DNA of 48,867 bases from Lachnospiraceae bacterium (lineage in GTDB: Bacteria; Bacillota; Clostridia; Lachnospirales; Lachnospiraceae), in the NCBI GenBank assembly GCA_900757195.1, contig CAAEMZ010000023.1:1-48867 (forward strand), written 5' to 3'. The stretch's first letter is position 1. The number at the start of each line of letters is the position of its first letter. This document shows, piece by piece, positions 18,976 to 27,267 of the stretch. The notes under the pieces are model-generated. The model saw nothing but the letters and a program-made list of their open reading frames with translations, did no database searches and was not told where the DNA came from. Made by a program: the position numbers and the translations under genes.

Positions 18976-19250
18976 TGAGTAATAAAAAAGTTCCTTTGAG
19001 ACAGTGTATCGGCTGTCATGAAATGAAAAGCAAGCGGGATATGATTCGGGTCATAAAAACGGCGGAAGGTGAAATATGCCTGGATGGGACCGGACGGAAG
19101 AACGGACGGGGCGCTTATATCTGTCCGGATATGGAATGTCTGACACAGGCAGTAAAGAGCCGGGGGCTGGAACGGTCGCTGAAAACCGCCATACCGGAAT
19201 CCATATTTGATGCGCTGAAAGAGGAGATGAGCCATATTGACAAAAAATAA
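18975..19250 (+). CDS. rnpM: YlxR family RNA-binding protein (RNase P modulator RnpM)
   Basis: This small protein of 91 residues shows the YlxR hallmarks RQCIGCHEMKSKRDMIRV and GRGAYICPD. The Bacillus homologue binds the RNase P RNA and modulates its activity, hence the newer name RnpM. It overlaps nusA at its start and ylxQ at its end, as in the conserved nusA-ylxR-ylxQ-infB cluster. Confidence 0.93.
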   Translation: MSNKKVPLRQCIGCHEMKSKRDMIRVIKTAEGEICLDGTGRKNGRGAYICPDMECLTQAVKSRGLERSLKTAIPESIFDALKEEMSHIDKK

Positions 19251-19551
19251 AGTGATGTCTTATCTCGGCCTGGCGACCCGTGCAGGCAAAGTGCAGAGCG
19301 GTGAGTTTTCCACGGAAAAATCCGTAAAAAGCGGGAAGGCTGCATTGGTACTTGTTGCCGGGGATGCATCCGATAATACAAAAAAGAAGTTTACAAATAT
19401 GTGTACCTTTTATAAAGTGCCTATTTACATTTATGGTACGAAAGAGACATTGGGAGCTTCCATTGGGAAAGAACTTCGAGCCTCTTTAGCATTGGAAGAT
19501 ACTGGTTTTTGTAACGCCATAAAGAAACAGATTGATTCAGAACGGTTATAG
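19237..19551 (+). CDS. L7Ae-family ribosomal protein YlxQ
   Basis: This protein of 104 residues is an L7Ae/L30e/S12e-like kink-turn RNA-binding protein. It has VMSYLGLATRAGKVQSGEFSTE and a core GKAALVLVAGDASDNTKKKF typical of the family. The start is TTG at 19237 with GAGGAG 9-10 nt upstream; ATG at 19255 is a shorter alternative. It overlaps the end of ylxR and precedes infB. Confidence 0.9.
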   Translation: MTKNKVMSYLGLATRAGKVQSGEFSTEKSVKSGKAALVLVAGDASDNTKKKFTNMCTFYKVPIYIYGTKETLGASIGKELRASLALEDTGFCNAIKKQIDSERL

Positions 19552-19565
19552 ACGGAGGTAGATAT

Positions 19566-22130
19566 ATGTCGAAAATAAGAGTACATGAATTAGCCAAAGA
19601 ATTAAATAAAAGCAGCAAAGATGTGATTTATGCACTGAAAGGTCATGGTGTGGTTGTGGAAAGTCATATGAGTACCATCGGCGAAGACAGTGCAGATAAA
19701 ATCCGTAAATTTTTTACAGCACCACCGGTGAAAAAACAGGATGCTCAAAAGGCTCCGGGCCAGGACAGACCGGCGGCAAGAAATAACGGAAACGCCGGCC
19801 AGGGTGAACGCCGTCCGTATAATAATAACGGACAGAACCGCCAGGGCGGCCAAGGTGAACGCCGTCCATACAATAATAACGGACAGAACCGTCAGGGCGG
19901 ACAGGGCGAACGCCGTCCATATAATAATAACGGACAGAACCGCCAGGGCGGACAGGGCGAACGCCGTCCATACAATAATAACGGACAGAACCGTCAGGGC
20001 GGACAGGGCGAACGCCGTCCATACAATAATAACGGACAGAACCGTCAGGGCGGTCAGGGCGAACGCCGTCCGTATAATAACAACGGACAGAACCGCCAGG
20101 GTGGTTATAATAACAACCGCGGCGGCCAGGGAAACCGCGGCGGCTACAACAATAACCGCGGCGAGGGCAAATTCAATCTGGATTCCGCAATCAGCAAAGA
20201 GGTTGTTGTTTCCAAGGATACAAGCCGTGAAAGCCGGAGAAATTATAAAGATAAAGAAAAACCGGTAAAGAATGTGACCGACGGAAGAAACAATAAGAAG
20301 GGATTCGGCGGTAAGACATTGTCCAAGAAATCCAATCTTCAGCCGCCGACACAGAAGCCGAAGCCGGTTATTGAAAAAGTGACCAACATCATTCTTCCGG
20401 AAGTGGTAACCATTAAGGAACTGGGAGATAAGATGAAAATTTCCGCAGCAGACATCGTGAAGAAACTGTTCCTCAGCGGAAAGATGGTAACATTAAATAC
20501 AGAAATCAGTTATGAAGAAGCAGAAGAAATCGCATTAGAATATGATGTGCTCTGTGAACATGAAATCGTGATCGACCCAATTGAAGAAATTCTCAAAGAG
20601 GAAGAAGAGAACGAAGAAGATTTACAGGCAAGACCACCGGTTGTCTGCGTTATGGGTCACGTTGACCATGGTAAAACATCGATTCTGGATGCAATCCGTA
20701 ATACCCATGTAACCACCGGTGAAGCCGGCGGTATTACCCAGCATATCGGCGCTTATGTGGTGGATATCAAAGGACAGAAGATTACCTTCCTTGATACTCC
20801 GGGACACGAAGCGTTTACGGCGATGCGTCTGCGTGGCGCCCAGTCCACGGATATTGCAATCCTTGTCGTTGCTGCGGATGATGGCGTTATGCCTCAGACC
20901 GTCGAAGCGATCAGCCATGCAAAGGCTGCAGGCATTGAAGTTATCGTGGCAATTAATAAGATTGATAAACCGAGCGCCAATGTCGAAAGAGTTAAACAGG
21001 AATTGACCGAGTACGAACTGATTCCGGAAGACTGGGGCGGTACAACTCTGTTTGTACCGGTGTCCGCTCATACCGGCGAAGGCCTTGACGATCTGCTGGA
21101 TTCCATTCTTCTTCAGGCAGAAATGTGCGAATTAAAGGCAAATCCGAACCGTAATGCAAGAGGACTTGTTATTGAAGCACAGCTTGATAAAGGCAAGGGC
21201 CCTGTGGCCACAGTCCTTGTACAGAAGGGAACGCTGCATGTCGGCGATGCGCTGGCGATCGGTTCTGCTTTCGGTAAAGTCCGTGCCATGGTGGATGATA
21301 AAGGACGCCGCGTGAAAGAAGCAGGTCCTTCGATTCCGGTTGAAATTCTCGGATTAAATGATGTTCCGGAAGCCGGAGAAGTATTTATTGCGACAAATAC
21401 AGAAAAAGAAGCCAGAGTTATTTCGGAAACATTTATTACCCAGAAAAAAGAAAAATTACTGGCAGATACAAAATCCAAGCTGTCTCTGGATGGTCTCTTT
21501 GACCAGATTCAGGCCGGACAGATTAAGGAACTGAACCTCATCGTCAAAGCGGATGTTCAGGGTTCTGTAGAAGCGGTTAAACAGAGTCTTCTGAAATTAT
21601 CCAACGATGAAGTGGCGATTAAGATTATCCACGGCGGTGTTGGAGCCATCAACGAATCGGACGTAACTCTGGCATCCACATCCAATGCGATCATCATTGG
21701 CTTCAATGTACGTCCGGATAATATGGCAAAAACGGTAGCAGATACCGAAAAAGTCGATATGCGTCTGTACCGGGTTATTTACAACGCCATCGAAGATGTG
21801 GAAGCAGCCATGAAAGGTATGCTTGATCCGGAATTCCGTGAAAAGGTTATCGGCCATGCGGAAGTGCGCCAGACTTATAAGGTTTCCGGTGTCGGAACCA
21901 TTATCGGCGGTTATGTGCTGGATGGTAAGATTGAACGAAACTCCAAAGTACGTCTGCTGCGTGACAATATCGTTATTTATGAAGGCGAACTGGCTTCTCT
22001 GAAACGTTTCAAGGATGATGTGAAGGAAGTTGCTGCCGGATATGAATGTGGTATGTCTCTTGAAAAATTCAATGATATTAAAGAAGGCGACCAGTTAGAA
22101 GTATTCATTATGGAAGAAATTCCAAGATAG
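19566..22130 (+). CDS. infB: Translation initiation factor IF-2
   Basis: This GTPase of 854 residues delivers initiator tRNA to the ribosome. An N-terminal helical IF2N domain (KIRVHELAKELNKSSKDVI) is followed by a low-complexity linker with six copies of a 17-residue repeat at residues 78-179. A second IF2N-like segment and the G domain follow, with GHVDHGKTS near residue 363, then DTPGHEAF and NKIDKP. Domains II to IV complete the protein through VRQTYKVSGVGTIIGGYVLDGKI. GGAGG precedes the start. The linker repeats are discussed separately. Confidence 0.98.
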   Translation: MSKIRVHELAKELNKSSKDVIYALKGHGVVVESHMSTIGEDSADKIRKFFTAPPVKKQDAQKAPGQDRPAARNNGNAGQGERRPYNNNGQNRQGGQGERRPYNNNGQNRQGGQGERRPYNNNGQNRQGGQGERRPYNNNGQNRQGGQGERRPYNNNGQNRQGGQGERRPYNNNGQNRQGGYNNNRGGQGNRGGYNNNRGEGKFNLDSAISKEVVVSKDTSRESRRNYKDKEKPVKNVTDGRNNKKGFGGKTLSKKSNLQPPTQKPKPVIEKVTNIILPEVVTIKELGDKMKISAADIVKKLFLSGKMVTLNTEISYEEAEEIALEYDVLCEHEIVIDPIEEILKEEEENEEDLQARPPVVCVMGHVDHGKTSILDAIRNTHVTTGEAGGITQHIGAYVVDIKGQKITFLDTPGHEAFTAMRLRGAQSTDIAILVVAADDGVMPQTVEAISHAKAAGIEVIVAINKIDKPSANVERVKQELTEYELIPEDWGGTTLFVPVSAHTGEGLDDLLDSILLQAEMCELKANPNRNARGLVIEAQLDKGKGPVATVLVQKGTLHVGDALAIGSAFGKVRAMVDDKGRRVKEAGPSIPVEILGLNDVPEAGEVFIATNTEKEARVISETFITQKKEKLLADTKSKLSLDGLFDQIQAGQIKELNLIVKADVQGSVEAVKQSLLKLSNDEVAIKIIHGGVGAINESDVTLASTSNAIIIGFNVRPDNMAKTVADTEKVDMRLYRVIYNAIEDVEAAMKGMLDPEFREKVIGHAEVRQTYKVSGVGTIIGGYVLDGKIERNSKVRLLRDNIVIYEGELASLKRFKDDVKEVAAGYECGMSLEKFNDIKEGDQLEVFIMEEIPR
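19797..20102 (+). repeat. Six 51-bp tandem repeats inside infB
   Basis: The DNA repeats with a 51-bp period six times and encodes GQGERRPYNNNGQNRQG in each copy. The protein copies are identical, while the DNA copies differ at synonymous positions such as CCGTAT versus CCATAC. The array lies in the disordered linker of IF-2 and is followed by a degenerate tail of GG-YNNNRGG units. Confidence 0.95.
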
Positions 22131-22141
22131 AGGGGAATTTT

Positions 22142-22528
22142 ATGAGAAAAAACAGTATAAAGAATACCAGAATCAACGGAGAAGTTCAGAGGGAACTCAG
22201 CCGGATTATTTCCCGGGAAATTAAGGATCCGCGGATTTCTTCCCTGACTTCGGTTGTTGCTGTGGAAGTGGCTCCGGACTTGAAAAGCTGCAAAGCATAT
22301 ATCAGTGTTCTTGGCGACGAAAACGTTCAGAAAGCGACACTGGAAGGCCTGAACAGCGCGATGGGGTATATCCGTAAAGAACTGGCACACTCCATAAATC
22401 TTCGGAATACGCCGGCGATTACGTTCATTATGGATCAGTCCATTGAATATGGTGTCAATATGTCTAAGAAAATTTCAGAAGTTAATAAAGATATTCACAA
22501 TGATTTGGATGAGGAAGAGGATGAATAA
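22142..22528 (+). CDS. rbfA: 30S ribosome-binding factor RbfA
   Basis: This protein of 128 residues assists late 16S rRNA processing and cold adaptation. It has INGEVQRELSRIISREIKDPRI at the N terminus and the KH-like core APDLKSCKAYISVLGDE, with a short acidic tail. AGGGG lies before the start. It ends in the TAATG junction with the DHH phosphoesterase gene, so the two are coupled. Confidence 0.95.
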   Translation: MRKNSIKNTRINGEVQRELSRIISREIKDPRISSLTSVVAVEVAPDLKSCKAYISVLGDENVQKATLEGLNSAMGYIRKELAHSINLRNTPAITFIMDQSIEYGVNMSKKISEVNKDIHNDLDEEEDE

Positions 22529-23490
22529 TGAGCTTTCTTGAAGATCAGATCATGCAGAGCAGAACGATTGCCATTACCGGTCATACACGGCCGGATGGCG
22601 ATTGCGTCGGCGCCTGCATGGGACTTTATAATTATATTGTTGAAAATTATCCGGAAATTCGGGTGGATGTTTTTCTGGAGCCTATTGCCGGGAGTTATAA
22701 GCTCATAAAGCGGACCGATGAAATCCGTCAGCCGGAAGGCCGGCCGGAAGCCTATGATCTGTTCATCTGCCTGGATAACAGCCAGAAGGACCGGATGACA
22801 AAGGGGATGGAGGCTTATTTTGATGCCGCCGCGGCGACCATCAATGTGGACCATCACATAAGCAATACCCGGTTTGCACAGACAAATCACGTTGTGGCAG
22901 AGGCCAGTTCAGCCAGTGAAGTCCTGTACGATCTGCTTGATCCTGAAAAAATCACCCTGTCTGCAGCGGAAGCCCTTTACATGGGAATCATCTGTGATTC
23001 CGGCGTATTTAAGTACGCCAGTACATCCGAACATACGATGCAGATTGCCGGATGGCTGATGCATCTCGGGGTGGACAGCGGACGTCTGATCGACGAAGTG
23101 TTTTATGAACGGACCTATGTTCAGGCACAGCTTTTGGGACAGGCGCTTTTAAACAGTGTCCGTCTTTTTGAGGGACGCTGCATCTACACGGTCATTACCC
23201 GGGAGATGTTCCGGAAATTTCAGGCCGGACCCGACGATCTGGAAGGCATCGTGGAACAGCTCCGACTGACCAAGGGCGTTGAAGCGGCCATCCTTATTTC
23301 AGAAACCGAAGAGGGGACGAGTAAATTCAGTTTCCGTTCCAAACGGTATATGGACGTCAATAAAGTTGCGGCTCTCTGCGGCGGCGGCGGACATATCCGG
23401 GCAGCCGGATGTACGGTGCATGGCGATTGGAATGAAAGTCTTAAAATATTTTTAGAAGCGATTGAAGGACAGTTGGTGGCCGATGTATAA
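22528..23490 (+). CDS. nrnA: DHH/DHHA1 bifunctional oligoribonuclease/pAp phosphatase
   Basis: This metal-dependent phosphoesterase of 320 residues degrades short RNA oligonucleotides and 3'-phosphoadenosine 5'-phosphate in Firmicutes. Motifs include TGHTRPDGDCVGACMGL, the DHH triad in NVDHHISNTRFA, and the C-terminal DHHA1 GGGGHIRAAGC. The position between rbfA and truB is conserved in Firmicutes. Its last codons overlap the truB start. Confidence 0.93.
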   Translation: MSFLEDQIMQSRTIAITGHTRPDGDCVGACMGLYNYIVENYPEIRVDVFLEPIAGSYKLIKRTDEIRQPEGRPEAYDLFICLDNSQKDRMTKGMEAYFDAAAATINVDHHISNTRFAQTNHVVAEASSASEVLYDLLDPEKITLSAAEALYMGIICDSGVFKYASTSEHTMQIAGWLMHLGVDSGRLIDEVFYERTYVQAQLLGQALLNSVRLFEGRCIYTVITREMFRKFQAGPDDLEGIVEQLRLTKGVEAAILISETEEGTSKFSFRSKRYMDVNKVAALCGGGGHIRAAGCTVHGDWNESLKIFLEAIEGQLVADV

Positions 23491-24412
23491 TGGAATTATA
23501 AATATTTACAAAGAAGCGGGCTACACATCCCACGATGTGGTCGCAAAGCTTCGGGGAATATTAAAACAGAAAAAGATCGGTCATACGGGAACGCTGGACC
23601 CGGAGGCGACAGGTGTTTTGCCGGTCTGCCTTGGCAAGGGGACAAAGGTCTGCGACCTGCTGACAGATAAGGACAAGGTCTATGAAACAATTATGCGTCT
23701 CGGCGTTGTGACGGATACCCAGGATATGACAGGGAAAGTTTTAAAAACCAGTCCGGTACAGGCTGACAGGGAACAGATTGAAGCGGTGTTAAATCAGTTC
23801 CGGGGCGAATATGACCAGATTCCTCCGATGTATTCGGCCTTAAAGGTTCAGGGAAAAAAACTGTATGAACTGGCCAGAGAAGGAAAAACCGTGGAAAGAA
23901 AAGCCCGGAGGATTCATATTTTCGGATTGGATTTACTGGAAATCGAACCGGACGGTGTGCATGTGCATATGCGGATCCATTGTTCCAAGGGAACCTATAT
24001 ACGGACGTTGTGCCATGATATCGGAGAGGCGCTTGGATGCGGCGCAGCGATGGGAAAGCTGGTCCGCACGCAGGTGGGCGTGTTTGATATCCATGAAGCC
24101 ATGACTCTGGCAGAAGTTGAAGCCTGTGTCCGGGAAAATACGGTGGACGAAAAAATCCGATCGATCGACAGTCTTTTTAAGGAATGGCCTGCGGTTCGTG
24201 TAAAACCGGAGGATGACCGGCTGCTCTATAATGGCAACATGCTGGAAAAAGCGAATCTGGAACCGACGGCGTTTTCGGCGGAGAAAGCGGATTCCCGGGC
24301 GGAAGCCGGTGTGGGAAAATACCGGGTTTATGACAGTCAGGGAAAATTCTGTGCCGTTTATACCTATGACAGCAGGCACAGGAAATTTAAAAATGAAAAA
24401 ATGTTTGTGTAA
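23483..24412 (+). CDS. truB: tRNA pseudouridine(55) synthase
   Basis: This enzyme of 309 residues makes pseudouridine 55 in the T loop of tRNAs. It opens with NGIINIYKEAGYTSHDVV, carries the catalytic Asp in HTGTLDPEATGVLPV, and has GTYIRTLCHDIG and a short C-terminal RNA-binding extension. The ATG at 23483 overlaps the nrnA stop and matches the family N terminus; the earlier in-frame start adds only seven unrelated residues. Confidence 0.96.
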   Translation: MYNGIINIYKEAGYTSHDVVAKLRGILKQKKIGHTGTLDPEATGVLPVCLGKGTKVCDLLTDKDKVYETIMRLGVVTDTQDMTGKVLKTSPVQADREQIEAVLNQFRGEYDQIPPMYSALKVQGKKLYELAREGKTVERKARRIHIFGLDLLEIEPDGVHVHMRIHCSKGTYIRTLCHDIGEALGCGAAMGKLVRTQVGVFDIHEAMTLAEVEACVRENTVDEKIRSIDSLFKEWPAVRVKPEDDRLLYNGNMLEKANLEPTAFSAEKADSRAEAGVGKYRVYDSQGKFCAVYTYDSRHRKFKNEKMFV

Positions 24413-24429
24413 TCAGTAGGAGATTAGAC

Positions 24430-25401
24430 ATGATATATATTACAGGAACCAGAGATATACATTTGGAAAATACAGCGGTGGCCCTTGGAAAATTTGACGG
24501 TCTGCACCGGGGACACCAGATATTAATTGAAAAAATTAAACAGTATAAGTCCAGAGGGTTACAGGCCGTCATGTTTACCTTTGATTTTCATCCGGCATCA
24601 TTTATTCAGCACAAGCCTCTGGAGTTGATTTTTACCCGTGAGGAACGGATAAAATGGGCGGAAAAGATGGGAATTGATATACTGATCGAGTTTCCTTTTA
24701 CAAAAGAAACTTCAGGTATGGAGGCCGAAGACTTTGTCCGAGATATTCTTGTGAGAGATATCGGGGCCAAAATGATCGTGGCCGGAAGTGATTTCCATTT
24801 CGGACATGAACGCCGGGGAAATGTGGAGATGCTTCAGAGTCTCGGAAAGAATCTCGGATTTGAAGTGGATGTCTGTCATAAGCTTCAGATTGAAGCTCCG
24901 GTTTATGAGGATGGAAAGTTTACGGGACGCAGAGAAATGCGGGATGTGAGCAGCACCCTGATCCGCGAAGCCATTCGCCGCGGGGATATGGAGTTTGCCG
25001 CAGAAATGCTCGGAACACCATTTTCTGTCAGCGGGGAAGTGATTCACGGACGCCAGCTCGGACGGACCCTCGGAATGCCGACGGCCAATGTAGCGCCGCC
25101 GATGCATAAGATTATGCCGCCGAACGGCGTGTATTCTTCACGGACGCTGGTTGGGGCCTATGAGTATCACTCCGTGACCAATATCGGTTTTAATCCGACC
25201 GTGGCAGATAATAACAGCAAACGGATGGAAACCTATGTTTATGACTTTTCAGGAAGCCTTTACGGACAGGAAATTGAAGTTCAGCTTTTCCGGTTCGAAC
25301 GTCCGGAGATGAAATTTGAGAGCGTTGAGGCGCTGAAAAATCAGATTCACCGGGACAAGGCAAAGTCGATGGAGTATTTTGGAACACATTACCATATATA
25401 A
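24430..25401 (+). CDS. ribF: Bifunctional riboflavin kinase/FAD synthetase
   Basis: This protein of 323 residues converts riboflavin to FMN and then to FAD. The N-terminal nucleotidyltransferase contains GKFDGLHRGHQ and the C-terminal flavokinase contains GRTLGMPTANV and NIGFNPTV. STLIREAIRRGDM links the two. TAGGAG lies before the start, 17 nt after truB, the usual end of this operon. Confidence 0.96.
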   Translation: MIYITGTRDIHLENTAVALGKFDGLHRGHQILIEKIKQYKSRGLQAVMFTFDFHPASFIQHKPLELIFTREERIKWAEKMGIDILIEFPFTKETSGMEAEDFVRDILVRDIGAKMIVAGSDFHFGHERRGNVEMLQSLGKNLGFEVDVCHKLQIEAPVYEDGKFTGRREMRDVSSTLIREAIRRGDMEFAAEMLGTPFSVSGEVIHGRQLGRTLGMPTANVAPPMHKIMPPNGVYSSRTLVGAYEYHSVTNIGFNPTVADNNSKRMETYVYDFSGSLYGQEIEVQLFRFERPEMKFESVEALKNQIHRDKAKSMEYFGTHYHI

Positions 25402-25434
25402 AAATAAACAAAAAGTATTCAGGAGGTATATGAA

Positions 25435-25899
25435 ATGAAAGTAGGATTTGGATGCGATCATACAGCCGTTGAGCTGAAAAACATTTTAATGGAACACCTG
25501 ACAGAAAAAGGGTATGAATGTGTGGATTACGGTGCATTTGACCCGAATGTGAAAGTAAATTATCCGGAACCGGGATTAAAAGTAGCCGAAGCAATTATGC
25601 GCGGCGATGTAGAAAAAGGTGTCTTAATTTGTGGAACAGGAATCGGTATTTCCCTTTCTGCGAATAAGGTTCCGGGAATCCGTGCCGCCGTATGCAGCGA
25701 GCCGTATTCCGCACGCCTTACCGTACAGCATAATAACGCAAACATTATCGCTATGGGTGCCCGTGTCGTTGGTCCGGAACTGGCAAAGATGATTGTGGAT
25801 GAATTCTTCGGCGCTGAATTTGAAGGCGGAAGACATGCTGCCCGTGTGGATATGATTTCAGATATTGAAAAGAAATACGGCGCCAAATGGCATGAATAA
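25435..25899 (+). CDS. rpiB: Ribose-5-phosphate isomerase B family (RpiB/LacAB)
   Basis: This enzyme of 154 residues interconverts ribose 5-phosphate and ribulose 5-phosphate, or a related aldose-ketose pair. It has GFGCDHTAVELK at the N terminus and the active-site loop LICGTGIGISLSANKVPGIRAA with the catalytic Cys. AGGAGG precedes the start. The gene overlaps the following ROK kinase, which suggests a joint role in sugar phosphate use. Confidence 0.93.
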   Translation: MKVGFGCDHTAVELKNILMEHLTEKGYECVDYGAFDPNVKVNYPEPGLKVAEAIMRGDVEKGVLICGTGIGISLSANKVPGIRAAVCSEPYSARLTVQHNNANIIAMGARVVGPELAKMIVDEFFGAEFEGGRHAARVDMISDIEKKYGAKWHE

Positions 25900-26857
25900 T
25901 TATTATCTGGGTGTCGAAATCGGCGGCACCAAGCAGCAGATTGCTGTCGGATGTGCGGATGGTTCAATCATTGAAAGCCGTCAGGTAAAGCTTGTTTATC
26001 GTCGGGGCGCTGAGGACATTCTGGAATGGCTTTCAGAAAATATCCGGGAATATCTGTCGATGGCGGCTTATGCCGGAAAGGTCCGGGGAATCGGCGTCGG
26101 TTTTGGCGGACCGCTGGAAACCGTCACAGGTCGGGTACTTTCGTCTCTGCAGGTGCCGGGATGGAAGGATTTTGAACTGAAACGCTGGTTTGAAGAGCAG
26201 TTTGCGCTGCCGGTCATTATCGTTAATGATACGGTGACCGGAGGCTTTGCGGAACTCCTTATGGGGGGCGGAAAGGATTCGGAAAATTTCTTTTATACAA
26301 ATATCGGAACAGGAATCGGCGGCGGTCTGTATATCCACAGGAAATATTATGACGGCAGCGGATTCGGTGCGTCTTATCTCGGAAATATGCTCGTGCCGGA
26401 TTGGACATCGAATATTCCGGGGGCCTGTACACGGACAGAACTGATCTGCTCCGGTCGGAGTATTGAAAACCGTCTGCGGCAGAAAGGCTATATTCCGAAG
26501 AATTCTGCCCTTGCTGCCTGCCATGACGGTGATATTCAGAAAGTGACCTGTATGGATCTGGCAGAGGCGGTGAAAGCAGGAGACAGTTTTGCTGTGGACG
26601 AACTGGACCGGATCGCCGGGACATTTTCACTGTCACTGGCAAATATTCTTGCTTCCCAGGGCGCAGACACGGTTGTTATCGGCGGCGGTGTGGCAAAAAT
26701 GGGCGACATTTTATTTGACCGGATCCGAAGATTTACGGATGAACGGGCCTTCATCGCCAATAAAGGGCATTACCGGATTCTTCCGAGTTATTTTCTGGAT
26801 GATGCGGTTCTTGTCGGCGCTTTGCTTGTGGCTTCCGGTAAGTATATTGAAGTTTGA
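25892..26857 (+). CDS. ROK-family sugar kinase-like protein
   Basis: This protein of 321 residues has the ROK ATP-binding start NNYYLGVEIGGTKQQ, the phosphate motif GVGFGGPLE, INDTVTGGFAE-like active-site region (VNDTVTGGFAELLMGG) and NIGTGIGGG. The Cys-rich zinc signature of many ROK kinases (CxCGxxGCxE) is replaced by PGACTRTELICSGRSIE, so the usual zinc site seems absent. It could phosphorylate a glucose- or aminosugar-like substrate. The ATG overlaps the rpiB stop by 8 nt. It is the last gene before a tRNA promoter. Confidence 0.85.
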   Translation: MNNYYLGVEIGGTKQQIAVGCADGSIIESRQVKLVYRRGAEDILEWLSENIREYLSMAAYAGKVRGIGVGFGGPLETVTGRVLSSLQVPGWKDFELKRWFEEQFALPVIIVNDTVTGGFAELLMGGGKDSENFFYTNIGTGIGGGLYIHRKYYDGSGFGASYLGNMLVPDWTSNIPGACTRTELICSGRSIENRLRQKGYIPKNSALAACHDGDIQKVTCMDLAEAVKAGDSFAVDELDRIAGTFSLSLANILASQGADTVVIGGGVAKMGDILFDRIRRFTDERAFIANKGHYRILPSYFLDDAVLVGALLVASGKYIEV

Positions 26858-26868
26858 TAAAAATCTAT

Positions 26869-26897
26869 TTGAAATGTTAAGAGATTTGTAGTATAAT
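26869..26897 (+). promoter_or_regulatory. Promoter of tRNA-Ser
   Basis: TTGAAA and TATAAT are separated by exactly 17 nt. The TATAAT matches consensus fully and lies 38 nt before the tRNA gene. Confidence 0.85.
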
Positions 26898-26903
26898 AAC
26901 AGA

Positions 26904-26925
26904 CGTTCTGATGATATTCAGAACG
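26904..26925 (+). other. 8-bp inverted repeat in the tRNA-Ser leader
   Basis: CGTTCTGA pairs with TCAGAACG around the loop TGATAT. It lies between the promoter and the mature 5' end, so it belongs to the part removed by RNase P. Confidence 0.6.
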
Positions 26926-26935
26926 CCTGTCATAT

Positions 26936-27023
26936 GGAGACGTACCGAAGAGGCCATAACGGGACTGACTCGAAATCAGTTTGTCGGGTTACCGGCACAT
27001 GGGTTCGAATCCCATCGTCTCCG
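26936..27023 (+). tRNA. tRNA-Ser (anticodon CGA)
   Basis: The 88-nt gene folds as a class II tRNA. The acceptor GGAGAC pairs with GTCTCC, followed by discriminator G. The anticodon stem ACTGA/TCAGT closes the loop CTCGAAA, giving anticodon CGA for the UCG codon. A long variable arm (TTGTCGGGTTACCGGCA) and the T loop GGGTTCGAATCCC fit tRNA-Ser. CCA is not encoded. Confidence 0.95.
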
Positions 27024-27029
27024 CTTGAA

Positions 27030-27058
27030 AACCCGCTGAATCAGCGGGTTATTTTTTT
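27030..27058 (+). terminator. Intrinsic terminator after tRNA-Ser
   Basis: AACCCGCTGA and TCAGCGGGTT form the stem, opened at the loop end, followed by seven T. Confidence 0.9.
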
Positions 27059-27088
27059 ATTGTATAGGAATTTCCTATACAATAAAAA
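27054..27088. repeat. Perfect 17-1-17 palindrome
   Basis: TTTTTATTGTATAGGAA and TTCCTATACAATAAAAA are perfect inverted arms around a single T. The left arm overlaps the T run of the tRNA terminator. It forms the left edge of the GC-rich structured element that follows. Confidence 0.8.
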
Positions 27089-27181
27089 CGCTCCGTGAGG
27101 ATCGCACTGCGGCGGAAGAGAATTGTGTCGCTGAAGCGACCCGCCGCAGGCGGAGAATCCCGCGAAGCAGGATTCTTTTTT
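27089..27181. repeat. GC-rich structured intergenic element
   Basis: CTGCGGCGG (near 27108) can pair with CCGCCGCAG (near 27141) around an inner hairpin GTCGCT-GA-AGCGAC. A further hairpin AGAATCC-CGCGAAGCA-GGATTCT is followed by a T run and could terminate plus-strand transcripts. No reading frame fits. The stacked self-complementarity suggests a dispersed intergenic repeat (MITE or REP-like); whether it recurs in the genome cannot be seen here. Confidence 0.5.
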
Positions 27182-27210
27182 GTGTGTTGCATTTCGTGCT
27201 GCATAATGTA

Positions 27211-27239
27211 TTGACAAAACAAAGAATAGGGCGTATTAT
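27211..27239 (+). promoter_or_regulatory. hicAB promoter
   Basis: TTGACA and TATTAT are separated by 17 nt, 29 nt before the hicA start. Confidence 0.85.
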
Positions 27240-27253
27240 ATGCGTATAATACG
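27232..27253. promoter_or_regulatory. Palindromic operator over the hicAB -10 region
   Basis: CGTATTATA and TATAATACG are perfect 9-bp arms around TGCG. The palindrome covers the -10 element and probable start site. Its place fits autorepression by the HicB ribbon-helix-helix domain, which is known for this family; binding itself is inferred. Confidence 0.75.
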
Positions 27254-27267
27254 AAAGGAGTAGTTTA

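Noticed and set aside
19797..20102. CRISPR array
   Set aside because: The repeats are contiguous, in frame and coding, with no spacers. No CRISPR-like array exists elsewhere in the window.
19741..20268. Arg/Thr/Asp/Ala-rich open frame in another frame of infB
   Set aside because: It is produced by the 51-bp repeats, whose length is a multiple of three and so keeps alternative frames open. The IF-2 frame is the conserved one.
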